A program made the position numbers and the translations under genes. This document shows, in pieces, positions 27,070 to 36,293 of a stretch of DNA of 64,000 bases. Within the stretch, counting starts at the first letter, position 1, and each line of letters begins with the position of its first letter. The stretch comes from Ruegeria sp. HKCCSA071 (lineage in GTDB: Bacteria; Pseudomonadota; Alphaproteobacteria; Rhodobacterales; Rhodobacteraceae), in contig NZ_JAEDOX010000005.1 in assembly GCF_017872555.1 (NCBI RefSeq), forward strand, positions 112,659 through 176,658, written 5' to 3'. Below the pieces are notes generated by a model that was not told where the DNA came from, did not search any database, and saw nothing but the letters and a program-made list of their open reading frames with translations.

Positions 27070-27435
27070 TCAGGCAGCGACTTCCTGCTCGGGCGCGCTG
27101 AGCGAGATGACGAGAACCACAGCTGCACCGTTCAGCCAGTAGAACGCCGCATCCAATCCTGAAAACCCCAGTACACTGGGTGCAAACAGAAAGGTGATGC
27201 CGACAATCAGGTCCACGGCCAGGTGAAGCTTGTAGGGTAGAACGCGCCAAATTCCCAAATGATGGTCGGTCAGAACCGTCAGGACAAAGGCGGCGACGCC
27301 GGTGACTACCGAAAGCCACAGCGCCAGCGGGTTGGATTGACCCAATCCCAGCAGGAATGGCAGTGTCATCAGGGCAATGGCAACCGGGTAGTCCAGATAC
27401 GCGTGGACAGAGCGGGTAACGAAACGCAGGGACAT
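27070..27435 (-). CDS. SPW-repeat-type small membrane protein
   Basis: A 121-residue protein with four membrane helices in two similar halves: VHAYLDYPVAIALMTLPFLL, and KLHLAVDLIVGITFLFAPSV, linked by TDHHLGIWRVLPY. This is the layout of SPW-repeat proteins (typically H-x3-D-x3-G...SPW), although the SPW triplets have drifted to LPF and APS. Function unknown. It lies 111 bases downstream of the AraC regulator on the same strand, so it may be its target or operon partner. Confidence 0.7.
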   Translation of the reverse strand: MSLRFVTRSVHAYLDYPVAIALMTLPFLLGLGQSNPLALWLSVVTGVAAFVLTVLTDHHLGIWRVLPYKLHLAVDLIVGITFLFAPSVLGFSGLDAAFYWLNGAAVVLVISLSAPEQEVAA

Positions 27436-27546
27436 AAGATTTTCCTCTTTTCAATCAGTGATGAAAGAAAGATAGAAAGCCTGACCCGAACGCAGAATTC
27501 TTGATCGTTTCAAAGATCTTGCAGATCGTACAGAATTCTCGGCGTT

Positions 27547-28497
27547 TTAGTGCATAGACCTGTATGCGGCTGGCGACAAGCCGACCTGCTTCTTGAAAAC
27601 CCGGGAAAACGCGGCCTCAGAGGCATATCCAACTTCGGCTGCTGCATCTGCCACGTTCCATCGTGCCTCTGTAAGGCCATGGCATGCAATCTGCATGCGC
27701 CAGTCGGTGAGGTATTGCATCGGCGTCGTGCCCATCTTCTGGGCAAACAACTGAGAAAAGGCTGTGCGCGACATGCCGGATTCGCGTGCCAGTGTCGCAA
27801 CACTCCAGTCTTGCGCGGGCGCTTGGTGGAATGCCGTCAATGCGCGTGAGATGCGTGTATCCGCAAAGCCTGCAAGGGCGGTGTCCTGGGGGCTTTGCCG
27901 TTCCAGATAGGTTCGGATCGCCTGCGCAAACAGAACTTCGGACAGCTTCAGCGCGATCAGATCGCCGCCAATACGGGCCCCGGACACTTCGGAACCGATC
28001 ATACGCAGGGTTGATTCCATCCACGATCCGGCTTCTTCGCCATAATTCTCGATCAGGATGTAGGGCGGCAGGCGGTCGATCAGCATATGCCCGGTGCCTT
28101 TTCGCCCTGCTGGGCCGGTGAAAGAAAAATGGCCGCAGATCAGTTGCGTGTCCCGGTCCTCGTCTGCACCGCCATAGACAAGAACGCCATCGCCCTTGTA
28201 GCCGGCAATCTCAAGAACCTGTTCCAGAGGAAGCGCATCCAGTGGCCTGACCTCGGCACACAACAACGCATGTGGTGCCCCGTGAGGGATCAGGATCAGG
28301 TCCCCCTGCCGCAGCCGCAACATTTCCCCGGTGGATGAGACATGGACCTTGAGCTCACCCCGTTGAACAAAATGAAACCGCGCGACGTTTTCGAACTCCG
28401 GCACCTGAATACCAAAAGGCGGTGTGAACGAGGTGCGGAAGTAGAACGTGCCACGCAGGGACAGGCGGGTGAGAATATCGCTGAGTAGGTCCAACAT
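27547..28497 (-). CDS. AraC-family regulator with N-terminal cupin
   Basis: A 316-residue regulator. Residues about 1-190 form a cupin of the AraC cupin_6 type (ARFHFVQRGELKVHV, LRLRQGDLILIPHGAPHAL). Residues about 215-316 hold two helix-turn-helix motifs (WSVATLARESGMSRTAFSQL, and ADAAAEVGYASEAAFSRVFK). This group often controls small exporters or isoprenoid-quinone-like detoxification genes; the ligand here is unknown. A membrane protein gene follows on the same strand. Confidence 0.9.
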   Translation of the reverse strand: MLDLLSDILTRLSLRGTFYFRTSFTPPFGIQVPEFENVARFHFVQRGELKVHVSSTGEMLRLRQGDLILIPHGAPHALLCAEVRPLDALPLEQVLEIAGYKGDGVLVYGGADEDRDTQLICGHFSFTGPAGRKGTGHMLIDRLPPYILIENYGEEAGSWMESTLRMIGSEVSGARIGGDLIALKLSEVLFAQAIRTYLERQSPQDTALAGFADTRISRALTAFHQAPAQDWSVATLARESGMSRTAFSQLFAQKMGTTPMQYLTDWRMQIACHGLTEARWNVADAAAEVGYASEAAFSRVFKKQVGLSPAAYRSMH

Positions 28498-28573
28498 GTG
28501 TTGAAGATACGGGAACTGGCCCGATCGTCCAGATCACGGAACGCTTTGCACTATTATTTGCACGATCTGCAAC

Positions 28574-28597
28574 AAAAACCCCGCCGAAGCGGGGTTT
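28574..28597 (-). terminator. Intrinsic terminator of ilvE
   Basis: On the minus strand AAACCCCGC pairs with GCGGGGTTT around a TTCG tetraloop, then TTTTTGTTG. It lies just past the ilvE stop. Confidence 0.9.
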
Positions 28598-28606
28598 TGC
28601 AAGTTA

Positions 28607-29473
28607 TTACGAGCGGACCAGCTTTTCGTAATCTTCTGCGATTCCGCGGGTCAGGTCGCCGACTTCGAAAGTGTAATCGCCGATTTGCCCGACCGGAGTG
28701 ACCTCGGCCGCGGTTCCGGTCAGCCAGCACTGTTCGAAATCAGCCATTTCTTCGGGCTTGATGCGCCGCTCATGCACAGTGATGCCTTTATCCTTCAGCA
28801 TCTGAATGACGGTCTGACGGGTGATGCCGTTCAGGAAGCAATCCGCCAGCGGGGTGTGAACCTCTCCATCCTTGACGAAGAACACGTTGGCACCTGTTGC
28901 TTCGGCCACATAACCACGCCAGTCCATGAACAGCGCGTCCGAGCATCCCTTGGCTTCGGCCTTGTGCTTGGAAATGGTGCAGATCATGTAAAGGCCCGCT
29001 GCCTTGGCGTGAACCGGGATGGTTTCCGGGCTGGGGCGCTTCCATTCGGCGATGTCCAGTTTTGCGCCCTGCATCTTGGCGTCGCCATAATAGGCGCCCC
29101 AGGGCCAGACCGCGATGGCCATCCGTACCGGGTTGCGGGCCGACGCCACACCCATGTCTTCGCCAGACCCACGCCAGACCAATGCGCGGACATAGGCATC
29201 CTGAAGGCCACTGGCTTTCAGGGTCTCTTCCTTGGCCGCTTCAATCTGATCGACAGTGTAAGGCATCGGCATGTCCAGCGCCTCGGCGCTGGCGATAAGA
29301 CGTTCGGAATGTTCGCGGCTTTTGAAGATCTTGCCGTTGTAAGCGCGTTCCCCCTCGAACACGGATGAGGCATAGTGCATCGCGTGGGTCAGAATATGCA
29401 CATTGGCATCGCGCCAGGGCACCAGCTTGCCATCCATCCAGATGACACCGTCACGATCATCATACCCCGCCAT
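28607..29473 (-). CDS. ilvE: Branched-chain amino acid aminotransferase
   Basis: A fold-type IV PLP enzyme that moves the amino group between glutamate and the oxo acids of valine, leucine and isoleucine. The 288-residue length is typical. Seen are HYASSVFEGERAYNGKIF, ALVWRGSGEDMG, the PLP lysine K157 in VHAKAAGLY, and YVAEATGANVFFV followed by GITRQTVIQML. The ATG at 29473 has AGGAGG upstream; the longer open frame to the right is not coding. It stands alone before a strong terminator and diverges from petP. Confidence 0.96.
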   Translation of the reverse strand: MAGYDDRDGVIWMDGKLVPWRDANVHILTHAMHYASSVFEGERAYNGKIFKSREHSERLIASAEALDMPMPYTVDQIEAAKEETLKASGLQDAYVRALVWRGSGEDMGVASARNPVRMAIAVWPWGAYYGDAKMQGAKLDIAEWKRPSPETIPVHAKAAGLYMICTISKHKAEAKGCSDALFMDWRGYVAEATGANVFFVKDGEVHTPLADCFLNGITRQTVIQMLKDKGITVHERRIKPEEMADFEQCWLTGTAAEVTPVGQIGDYTFEVGDLTRGIAEDYEKLVRS

Positions 29474-29632
29474 GCGAAACCTCCTGAACCGGGTTAAATT
29501 TCCGATTGTTGCGCTACTTAGGTCCGAAGCGGACACAATGTTGCGCAAAAACTGCGATTCGATACCGCTCTGCCCTTGGAATGTCAATAACGCTGACATA
29601 AAGTCAAACCCGAGTAACGAATGAGGCATGAT

Positions 29633-30145
29633 ATGTCCGACATCCGCCCAGCCCCGCGATATGGGGGTGAGAGCCTGTTGTTTTTGACGGATGAGCAGTT
29701 GCGGCAGGGGATCGAGGCCATGTTCTTCGCCTATCGCGGCTTTACCGCGGATCCTGATCGTATCCTGTCCGAGATGGCCTATGGCCGCGCCCATCACCGT
29801 GCGATCCATTTTATTAACCGTGCGCCAGGAACTACGGTGAACAACTTGCTGGCGATCCTCGGGGTGACAAAACAGTCTCTGAACAGGGTTCTTCGGACAT
29901 TAATCGAGGATGGTCTGGTGGAAAGCCGGGTCGGAACCGTGGACAAACGCGAACGGCACCTATTTCTGACGGAAAAGGGCGAGACGTTGGAGGCCACGTT
30001 GTCAGATGCGCAACGAACAAGAATGCGCGCGGCCTTCAAGGATGCCGGTCCCGAGGCCGTGGCCGGGTTTCGCAAAGTGCTTGAAGCAATGATGGATGCT
30101 GATATGCGTCATGCCTATACGAAATTGCGGGATACGAGTTCATGA
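29633..30145 (+). CDS. petP: MarR-family regulator PetP
   Basis: A 170-residue winged-helix protein that corresponds to PetP of Rhodobacter capsulatus. It contains AMFFAYRGFTADPDRIL, HFINRAPGTTVNNLLAILGV, TKQSLNRVLRTLIEDGLVE and the wing VGTVDKRERHLFLT. With PetR it regulates growth and respiratory gene expression in Rhodobacter. The ATG of MSDIRPAP is preferred since GAGG lies five bases upstream of it; another ATG 12 bases earlier has none. ATGA overlap with petR. Confidence 0.88.
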   Translation: MSDIRPAPRYGGESLLFLTDEQLRQGIEAMFFAYRGFTADPDRILSEMAYGRAHHRAIHFINRAPGTTVNNLLAILGVTKQSLNRVLRTLIEDGLVESRVGTVDKRERHLFLTEKGETLEATLSDAQRTRMRAAFKDAGPEAVAGFRKVLEAMMDADMRHAYTKLRDTSS

Positions 30146-30843
30146 GCGAAATGGATGCCCATCTGCTGATTGTTGACGATGACGAACGCATTCGCGATCT
30201 GCTCAAGAAATTCCTGATGCGAAACGGGTTTCTGGTGACAGCGGCACGGGATGCGGCTCATGCGCGGCGGGTTCTGTCGGGATTGGATTTCGACATGATC
30301 GTCATGGATGTGATGATGCCGGGCGAAGATGGCGTCAGTCTGACCAGATCACTGCGTGACACCCATACGACACCGATCCTGTTGCTGACCGCCAAGGGCG
30401 AGACCGAGCATCGGATTGCGGGGCTTGAAGCCGGGGCGGATGATTATCTCGCCAAACCTTTCGAGCCGAAAGAGCTGTTGCTGCGGATCAATGCGATCCT
30501 GCGTCGAATGCCGGAAACCCCGGCCGAAGAAACAGCGGCGAAGATCCTGCATCTCGGCCCCATCCGGTATGACATTGAACGTGGTGAGATGTGGCAGGGC
30601 GAAATGCCGGTCCGCCTGACCGCGACCGAAAGCCAGTTGATGAAAATATTCTCGGCCCAACCCGGCGAGCCGATCAGCCGTGCAAAACTGGTCGAAGATC
30701 TGGGCCGGGACAAAGGTCAGGCACAGGAACGTGCCGTGGACGTGCAGATAACCCGCCTGCGCCGGAAGATCGAACAGGACCCGAAACAGCCCCGGTATCT
30801 GCAGACAGTCCGGGGCGCGGGCTATATGCTGGCGCCCGATTGA
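30142..30843 (+). CDS. petR: OmpR-type response regulator PetR
   Basis: A 233-residue response regulator with a receiver domain (acidic pair D12-D13, phosphoacceptor D56 in DMIVMDVMMP, Thr and Lys in LLLTAKGE and LAKPFEP) and an OmpR winged helix (RAVDVQITRLRRKIEQDP, VRGAGYML). It corresponds to PetR of Rhodobacter, which acts without an adjacent histidine kinase; none is present here either. It overlaps petP. In R. capsulatus petPR lies next to petABC; here the two are about 9 kb apart. Confidence 0.92.
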   Translation: MSEMDAHLLIVDDDERIRDLLKKFLMRNGFLVTAARDAAHARRVLSGLDFDMIVMDVMMPGEDGVSLTRSLRDTHTTPILLLTAKGETEHRIAGLEAGADDYLAKPFEPKELLLRINAILRRMPETPAEETAAKILHLGPIRYDIERGEMWQGEMPVRLTATESQLMKIFSAQPGEPISRAKLVEDLGRDKGQAQERAVDVQITRLRRKIEQDPKQPRYLQTVRGAGYMLAPD

Positions 30844-30847
30844 ATGA

Positions 30848-30900
30848 GCCGCTGCGCGGCGATCTTTGCCTTCGGCGAGGATATTTTTAGCCAGATGAAG
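30848..30900 (+). repeat. Dispersed hairpin element, copy A
   Basis: A short hairpin GCCGC-TGC-GCGGC is followed, after GATCTTTGCCTTCGGC, by GAGGATATTTTT and AGCCAGATGAAG (30877-30900). The 24-base block is identical at 23 positions to copy B at 46404-46427. It sits between petR and the deacetylase gene. Confidence 0.7.
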
Positions 30901-30911
30901 ATGGGATCCCG

Positions 30912-31838
30912 ATGAAAACCGCCCTTTTGACACATGCAGATTGCCTTGGACATGTCACACCACAGGGTCATCCGGAACAGGTGGCGCGGCTGGAGCATAT
31001 CCTGCACGCGCTGGAAGGGCTGGATCTTAAGCGCGTGACCGCTCCGCTGGCGGCAGACGATGATTTGCTGCGTGTTCATCCCGAAAACCATATCCGCGAC
31101 ATCAGATCGTCGCGCCCTTCTGACGGGTTTGCGCAAATTGACGGGGACACCTTCATGTCACCGGGTTCACTTGATGCGGCCTATCGCGCGGCGGGTGCGG
31201 CGGTGCAGGCCGTTGATCTGGTTTTGGGCGGTGAAGCGTCGAACGCCTTTTGTGCCATTCGCCCACCGGGGCACCATGCCGAGGCCGAGAAAGCCATGGG
31301 GTTCTGCCTGTTTGGCAACGCGGCGCTTGCTGCGAAACACGCACTGGATTACCACGGGCTAAAGCGGGTCGCAGTGGTCGATTTCGACGTTCATCATGGC
31401 AACGGCACGCAGGACCTGCTGTGGGATGAAGATCGGGCCCTTGTGATCACAAGCCAGCAGATGCCTTTATGGCCCGGATCCGGCCGCCCGGACGAGACAG
31501 GCGCTTACGATAACGTTCTGAACATCCCGCTGGCCCCGGGTACCGGCGGGGCTGAGATGCGTTCCGCCTATGAAACGCAGGCCTTTCCGCGCCTGCGGGC
31601 GTTCCGGCCGGAACTGGTCATCATATCAGCCGGGTTCGATGCGCATCAGGACGATCCGCTGGCCAACCTGAACTGGTCGACCGGCGATTTCGCCTGGATC
31701 ACGGCAGAGCTGTGCGGGATTGCCGATGAGGTGTGTCAGGGCCGTATCCTCTCGACTCTGGAAGGCGGGTATGATCTGAACGCACTGGCCGAGGCGACAC
31801 GCGCCCATGTGGAAGAACTGATGAAGGCAGCACGATGA
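30912..31838 (+). CDS. Histone deacetylase-family (AcuC/AphA-like) amidohydrolase
   Basis: A 308-residue zinc hydrolase of the class II histone deacetylase fold; bacterial members remove acetyl groups from proteins, polyamines or acetoin-related substrates. Zn and catalytic residues are in IRPPGHHAEAEKAMGFCLF, VVDFDVHHGNGTQDL and ISAGFDAHQDDPL, and the C-terminal TLEGGYDLNAL holds the usual Tyr/Gly region. Start ATG follows GATGGGATCCCG. It overlaps xseB by ATGA, heading the xseB-ispA-dxs cluster. Confidence 0.92.
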   Translation: MKTALLTHADCLGHVTPQGHPEQVARLEHILHALEGLDLKRVTAPLAADDDLLRVHPENHIRDIRSSRPSDGFAQIDGDTFMSPGSLDAAYRAAGAAVQAVDLVLGGEASNAFCAIRPPGHHAEAEKAMGFCLFGNAALAAKHALDYHGLKRVAVVDFDVHHGNGTQDLLWDEDRALVITSQQMPLWPGSGRPDETGAYDNVLNIPLAPGTGGAEMRSAYETQAFPRLRAFRPELVIISAGFDAHQDDPLANLNWSTGDFAWITAELCGIADEVCQGRILSTLEGGYDLNALAEATRAHVEELMKAAR

Positions 31839-32077
31839 CCGATACCCCAGTTGAGCAGATGACATTCGAGCAGGCCATGAAAGAGCTTGAGGCCGTGGTT
31901 GGCCAGCTTGAGCGTGGCGACGTGGCGCTGGATCAGTCGATTGCGTTGTATGAACGCGGGGCCGCTTTGAAAAAGCGTTGCGAAGACGAATTGAAGCGGG
32001 CCGAGGAAAAAGTGGCCGCGATCACTCTGGACGCGAATGGTCAACCGACCGGGACAACACCTGTCGAAGGTCAGTAA
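31835..32077 (+). CDS. xseB: Exodeoxyribonuclease VII small subunit
   Basis: The 80-residue helical partner of XseA, which degrades single-stranded DNA. Typical signature MTFEQAMKELEAVVGQLERG, and LDQSIALYERGAALKKRCEDEL in parts LDQSIALYERG and ALKKRCEDEL. Overlaps the deacetylase gene by four bases and is directly followed by ispA (stop TAA then ATG), the order commonly seen next to ispA and dxs in proteobacteria. xseA is not in the window. Confidence 0.95.
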   Translation: MTDTPVEQMTFEQAMKELEAVVGQLERGDVALDQSIALYERGAALKKRCEDELKRAEEKVAAITLDANGQPTGTTPVEGQ

Positions 32078-32944
32078 ATGTTTCAGGAAAGACTGGCGCA
32101 GGACGCGGAGCGCCTTCAGGTTCATTTTGACCTGATTTTGGGTGCGCTGGACGATCTGGATGTGACGCGGGCAATGGCCTATGCCACCCGTGGCGGTAAA
32201 CGGCTGCGCGGGTTTCTGGTTCTGGAAAGTGCGCGCCTGAACCAAATCAACGAGTCCCGCGCGATCTGGCCCGCGACCGCAATCGAGGCCCTGCACGCCT
32301 ATTCGCTGGTTCACGACGATTTGCCCTGCATGGATGACGACGATCTGCGGCGCGGACGCCCCACGGTTCATGTGAAATGGGATGAAGGCACGGCTGTACT
32401 TGCCGGAGACGCGCTGCAGACGCTGGCCTTTGAGCTGTGCTCCCGGCCCGAGGTTGGAGATGCAGAAGTTCGCGCGGATTTGGCGCTGACACTGGCCAGG
32501 GCAAGCGGTGCGCAAGGTATGGTTTTGGGGCAGGCGCTTGATATCGCGGCAGAAACCGCTTCTGAGCCTTTAACGCTGAATGCGATAACACGGCTTCAGG
32601 ACGGCAAAACGGGCGCTTTGATCGAATGGTCCGCCTGTGCGGGTGCGCGTCTGGCAAAAGCGGATCCAGAGCCCTTGCGCCAATATGCCCGGGCCCTTGG
32701 TCTTGCTTTTCAGATTGCAGACGACATCCTTGATGTTGAAGGTGATGCGACAAAGGCAGGCAAACGTCTTCAGAAAGATGCGGATGCGGGAAAGGCCACT
32801 TTCGTATCTCTTCTGGGTTTGGATGCTGCCAGAACCCGCGCCAGTGAACTTGTTGATCAGGCCTGTTCCGCACTGGACGGGTATGGCCCGACGGCAGAAA
32901 CCTTGAAGGAAGCCGCTCGCTTCGTTATTGCCCGGGACAGCTAA
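32078..32944 (+). CDS. ispA: Farnesyl diphosphate synthase (polyprenyl synthetase family)
   Basis: Adds isopentenyl diphosphate units to dimethylallyl and geranyl diphosphate to give farnesyl diphosphate. The 288-residue protein has the first aspartate-rich motif in [18 protein letters not shown] (about residue 82) and the second in [21 protein letters not shown] near residue 47 is the usual IPP site. It starts at the base after the xseB stop and is followed by dxs at 16 bases, forming an isoprenoid operon. Confidence 0.95.
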   Translation: MFQERLAQDAERLQVHFDLILGALDDLDVTRAMAYATRGGKRLRGFLVLESARLNQINESRAIWPATAIEALHAYSLVHDDLPCMDDDDLRRGRPTVHVKWDEGTAVLAGDALQTLAFELCSRPEVGDAEVRADLALTLARASGAQGMVLGQALDIAAETASEPLTLNAITRLQDGKTGALIEWSACAGARLAKADPEPLRQYARALGLAFQIADDILDVEGDATKAGKRLQKDADAGKATFVSLLGLDAARTRASELVDQACSALDGYGPTAETLKEAARFVIARDS

Positions 32945-32960
32945 GCCAGGAACGCGCCAA

Positions 32961-34889
32961 ATGTCTGACCGCCCCAAAACGCCCCTGCTGGACCTTGTGA
33001 ACCGCCCCGCCGATCTCAAGCGGTTCTCGGACGCGCAACTGCATCAGGTTGCGCAGGAATTGCGGGCCGAGACGATTTCGGCGGTTTCTGTAACCGGGGG
33101 CCATCTGGGTGCGGGACTGGGCGTTGTGGAACTAACAACCGCGCTGCACGCTGTTTTCGACACGCCGCGCGACAAGATCATCTGGGACGTGGGCCATCAG
33201 TGCTATCCGCATAAAATCCTGACCGAACGGCGCGACCGCATTCGCACGTTGCGCATGAAAGACGGCCTGAGTGGTTTCACCAAGCGCAGCGAAAGCCCCT
33301 ATGACCCGTTTGGCGCCGCGCATTCCAGCACGTCGATCAGTGCCGCACTGGGTTTTGCAGTTGCACGTGATCTGGGCGGTGTAACCCCTGAAGGGCTGGG
33401 TGACGCGATTGCCGTGATCGGTGATGGATCGATGTCCGCAGGCATGGCCTTTGAGGCGATGAATAACGCAGGTCACCTGAAGAAACGCCTGATCGTCATT
33501 CTGAATGACAATGAAATGAGCATCGCCCCCCCGGTTGGAGCCTTGTCTAGCTATCTGTCCCGAATCTACGCCGAGGCGCCATTCCACGATCTGAAAGCCG
33601 CCGCCAAGGGCGCTGTTTCACTTTTGCCCGAACCGTTTCGCGAAGGGGCCAAGCGCGCCAAGGAAATGCTCAAGGGCATGGCCGTGGGCGGAACGCTGTT
33701 TGAAGAACTTGGGTTTTCCTATCTCGGACCTATTGATGGGCATGATCTGGATCAGCTGCTGCCGGTTTTGCGCACCGTCAAGGCACGGGCAACCGGGCCG
33801 ATCCTGATCCACGTCTTGACCAAGAAGGGCAAAGGGTACGCACCAGCCGAACAGGCCCGCGACAAAGGCCACGCGACTGCTAAATTCAATGTGGTTACGG
33901 GCGAGCAGAAAAAGGCCCCTTCAAACGCGCCTTCTTACACGTCTGTCTTTGGCAAGGCTCTGGTGGATGCGGCCGCTCGCGATGACAAGATCGTTGCGGT
34001 GACTGCCGCGATGCCAGATGGCACCGGGTTGGGCCTGTTTGCCGAACGGTACCCGTCACGCTGTTTCGATGTGGCGATTGCCGAGCAGCATGGCGTGACC
34101 TTTTCCGCCGCGCTGGCCGCAGGAGGGATGAAGCCATTCTGCGCGATGTATTCGACCTTTCTGCAGCGGGGATACGATCAGGTTGTACATGACGTTGCAA
34201 TCCAGCGCTTGCCTGTTCGGTTTGCCATTGATCGCGCAGGTTTGGTGGGGGCTGACGGTGCCACCCATGCCGGGTCGTTCGATATTGCCTATTTGGCCAA
34301 TCTGCCGGGCATGGTCGTCATGGCCGCTGCGGATGAGGCGGAATTGATGCACATGGTGGCAACCGCTGTCGCGCATGATGAAGGGCCGATTGCCTTCCGC
34401 TATCCGCGCGGCGAAGGTGTCGGAGTGGACCTGCCCGAACGCGGTGAGGTACTGGAGATCGGCAAAGGCCGCATGATCCGAAAAGGCGCACGCGTCGCAC
34501 TTTTGTCTTTTGGCACGCGGCTGGCTGAAGTTCAGAAAGCAGCCGAGTCTCTGACCGCCAAAGGCATTAGCCCAACCATAGCCGACGCCCGATTTGCCAA
34601 GCCGCTGGATCGGGACCTGATCCTGGACCTGGCTGCGGATCATGAGGCGTTGATCACCATCGAAGAAGGCGCTGTTGGCGGGTTTGGCAGCCATGTGGCA
34701 CAGCTTCTGGCGGATGAAGGTGTTTTTGACCGGGGTCTGAAATACCGCTCGATGGTCTTGCCTGATATTTTCATCGATCAGGCCAGCCCTGCAGATATGT
34801 ATGCCGTTGCAGGTATGAATGCCGAGCAGATCGAAGCCAGGGTTTTGGATGTTCTGGGCGTGGCTTCGATCGGTGAAAAGCGCGCGTAA
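32961..34889 (+). CDS. dxs: 1-deoxy-D-xylulose-5-phosphate synthase
   Basis: Condenses pyruvate and glyceraldehyde-3-phosphate with thiamine diphosphate, the first step of the MEP isoprenoid route. The 642-residue length is typical. Seen are [13 protein letters not shown], the TPP motif [20 protein letters not shown], the catalytic Glu in [12 protein letters not shown], and the transketolase C-domain ([14 protein letters not shown]). The ATG of [13 protein letters not shown] follows AGGAACGCGCCAA. Last of the deacetylase-xseB-ispA-dxs run. Confidence 0.97.
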   Translation: MSDRPKTPLLDLVNRPADLKRFSDAQLHQVAQELRAETISAVSVTGGHLGAGLGVVELTTALHAVFDTPRDKIIWDVGHQCYPHKILTERRDRIRTLRMKDGLSGFTKRSESPYDPFGAAHSSTSISAALGFAVARDLGGVTPEGLGDAIAVIGDGSMSAGMAFEAMNNAGHLKKRLIVILNDNEMSIAPPVGALSSYLSRIYAEAPFHDLKAAAKGAVSLLPEPFREGAKRAKEMLKGMAVGGTLFEELGFSYLGPIDGHDLDQLLPVLRTVKARATGPILIHVLTKKGKGYAPAEQARDKGHATAKFNVVTGEQKKAPSNAPSYTSVFGKALVDAAARDDKIVAVTAAMPDGTGLGLFAERYPSRCFDVAIAEQHGVTFSAALAAGGMKPFCAMYSTFLQRGYDQVVHDVAIQRLPVRFAIDRAGLVGADGATHAGSFDIAYLANLPGMVVMAAADEAELMHMVATAVAHDEGPIAFRYPRGEGVGVDLPERGEVLEIGKGRMIRKGARVALLSFGTRLAEVQKAAESLTAKGISPTIADARFAKPLDRDLILDLAADHEALITIEEGAVGGFGSHVAQLLADEGVFDRGLKYRSMVLPDIFIDQASPADMYAVAGMNAEQIEARVLDVLGVASIGEKRA

Positions 34890-35021
34890 TTCCGAGCGGC
34901 GTTACCCGTATTTGGTTGCTCCGTTCTTCATAGGTAGGGCGCTGGAAAGACGGCTGGATGCAGTGCGTTTCCGATACGAATACTAAGTACCTTTTAAACG
35001 GACAATTTTGTTTGGGAGTTT
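34890..35021. other. Spacer between dxs and tRNA-Leu
   Basis: No gene or strong terminator seen. With tRNA-Leu and the 200 bases to the next start, this forms a 420-base stretch without protein genes (34890-35309). Confidence 0.4.
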
Positions 35022-35108
35022 TGGTGCCCAGGAGAGGACTCGAACCTCCACGTCCATACGGACACTAGCACCTGAAGCTAGCGCGTCTACCAATTCCGCC
35101 ACCTGGGC
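35022..35108 (-). tRNA. tRNA-Leu (CAG)
   Basis: On the minus strand: acceptor GCCCAGG/CCTGGGC, a long variable arm (TGTCCGTATGGACG) as in class II tRNAs, anticodon stem CTAGC/GCTAG with loop TTCAGGT, and T-loop TTCGAGT. CCA is encoded. The anticodon CAG reads CTG, a main leucine codon in this GC-rich genome. Confidence 0.95.
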
Positions 35109-35309
35109 AGGTGTCGTGGAGCGGCGTTTAAGCTGACTGGCGGGGGGCGTCAACCGGATTCTGAATGAATTTTGAAAGTTTTTTGAATTCGGTTTTCGAA
35201 CTGAGATTTTGGCCTGAATATTTCATGACCGGCGCGGCGAATTAGTGCCTTGTTTGGCTGGCCTGCGGGCGTTAGTTCTAGGGCGCAATTTCTCAGCAGG
35301 AGCCCTCTC

Positions 35310-36293
35310 ATGTCGAAACTGGTGACGATTTATGGCGGATCGGGATTTGTCGGCCGCTACATCGCGCGGCGCATGGCAAGTGAGGGGTGGCGTGTGCGGG
35401 TGGCTGTACGACGCCCGAACGAAGCCATGTTCGTGAAACCCTACGGCGCCGTCGGACAGGTTGAGCCTGTGCTGTGCAATATCCGCGATGACGCCGCGGT
35501 CGCGCTGGCGATGCAGAGCGCCGATGTCGTGGTGAACTGTGTGGGTGTGCTGAATGAACTGGGCAAGAACGCGTTTGATGCCGTTCAGGCCGAAGGAGCC
35601 GAACGTATCGCGCGGCTTGCAGCCGAGCAGGGTATCGAACGGATGGTTCACATCTCGGCGATTGGTGCAGATGCAGGTTCAGCCAGCGAGTACTCTCAAA
35701 CCAAAGCGCAAGGCGAAGCAGGCGTTTTGAAGCATATGCCCAATGCCATGATCCTGCGCCCGTCGGTTATCTTCGGAACAGAGGATCAGTTCTTCAACCG
35801 TTTCGCCGGGATGACCCGCATGGGTCCGTTCCTGCCGGTGGTTGGTGCCGAGACCAAATTCCAGCCCGTTTACGTGGATGACGTGGCCCAGGCAGCGGTC
35901 AAAGGCATTCTGGGGCAGGCTGAGCCGGGCGTGTACGAGCTTGGCGGGCCGGAGGTGAAAACCTTCCGCGCCCTGATGCAGCAGATGCTTGAAGTGATCC
36001 ACCGACGGCGCATCATTGTCGGTCTGCCGTTCTTTGCTGCCCGGATTATGGCGGGCGTGCTGGATATTGCGAAATTCGTCAGCTTCCAGCTGTTCCCGAA
36101 CAACATTCTGACCCGCGATCAGGTCAGGAATCTGCGCCATGACAATGTGGTATCTGAAAGGGCCAAGTCCTTTGCGGATCTTGGCATTGCGCCGACCACT
36201 CTGGAATCAGTGCTGCCGGAATATCTTTGGAAATTCCGCCCGTCGGGGCAGTATGACGACATTCAGAACTCGGCGAAAAACCTGCGTATCTGA
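35310..36293 (+). CDS. NDUFA9-like complex I-associated NAD(P)-binding protein
   Basis: A 327-residue atypical short-chain dehydrogenase like the accessory NDUFA9 subunit of respiratory complex I. It begins with the Rossmann motif [17 protein letters not shown], then [29 protein letters not shown] and [18 protein letters not shown]. Whether it acts as an enzyme is unclear; in alphaproteobacteria it is thought to assist complex I. AGCAGGAGCCCTCTC precedes the ATG. It converges with uppP with no gap between stops. Confidence 0.88.
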   Translation: MSKLVTIYGGSGFVGRYIARRMASEGWRVRVAVRRPNEAMFVKPYGAVGQVEPVLCNIRDDAAVALAMQSADVVVNCVGVLNELGKNAFDAVQAEGAERIARLAAEQGIERMVHISAIGADAGSASEYSQTKAQGEAGVLKHMPNAMILRPSVIFGTEDQFFNRFAGMTRMGPFLPVVGAETKFQPVYVDDVAQAAVKGILGQAEPGVYELGGPEVKTFRALMQQMLEVIHRRRIIVGLPFFAARIMAGVLDIAKFVSFQLFPNNILTRDQVRNLRHDNVVSERAKSFADLGIAPTTLESVLPEYLWKFRPSGQYDDIQNSAKNLRI

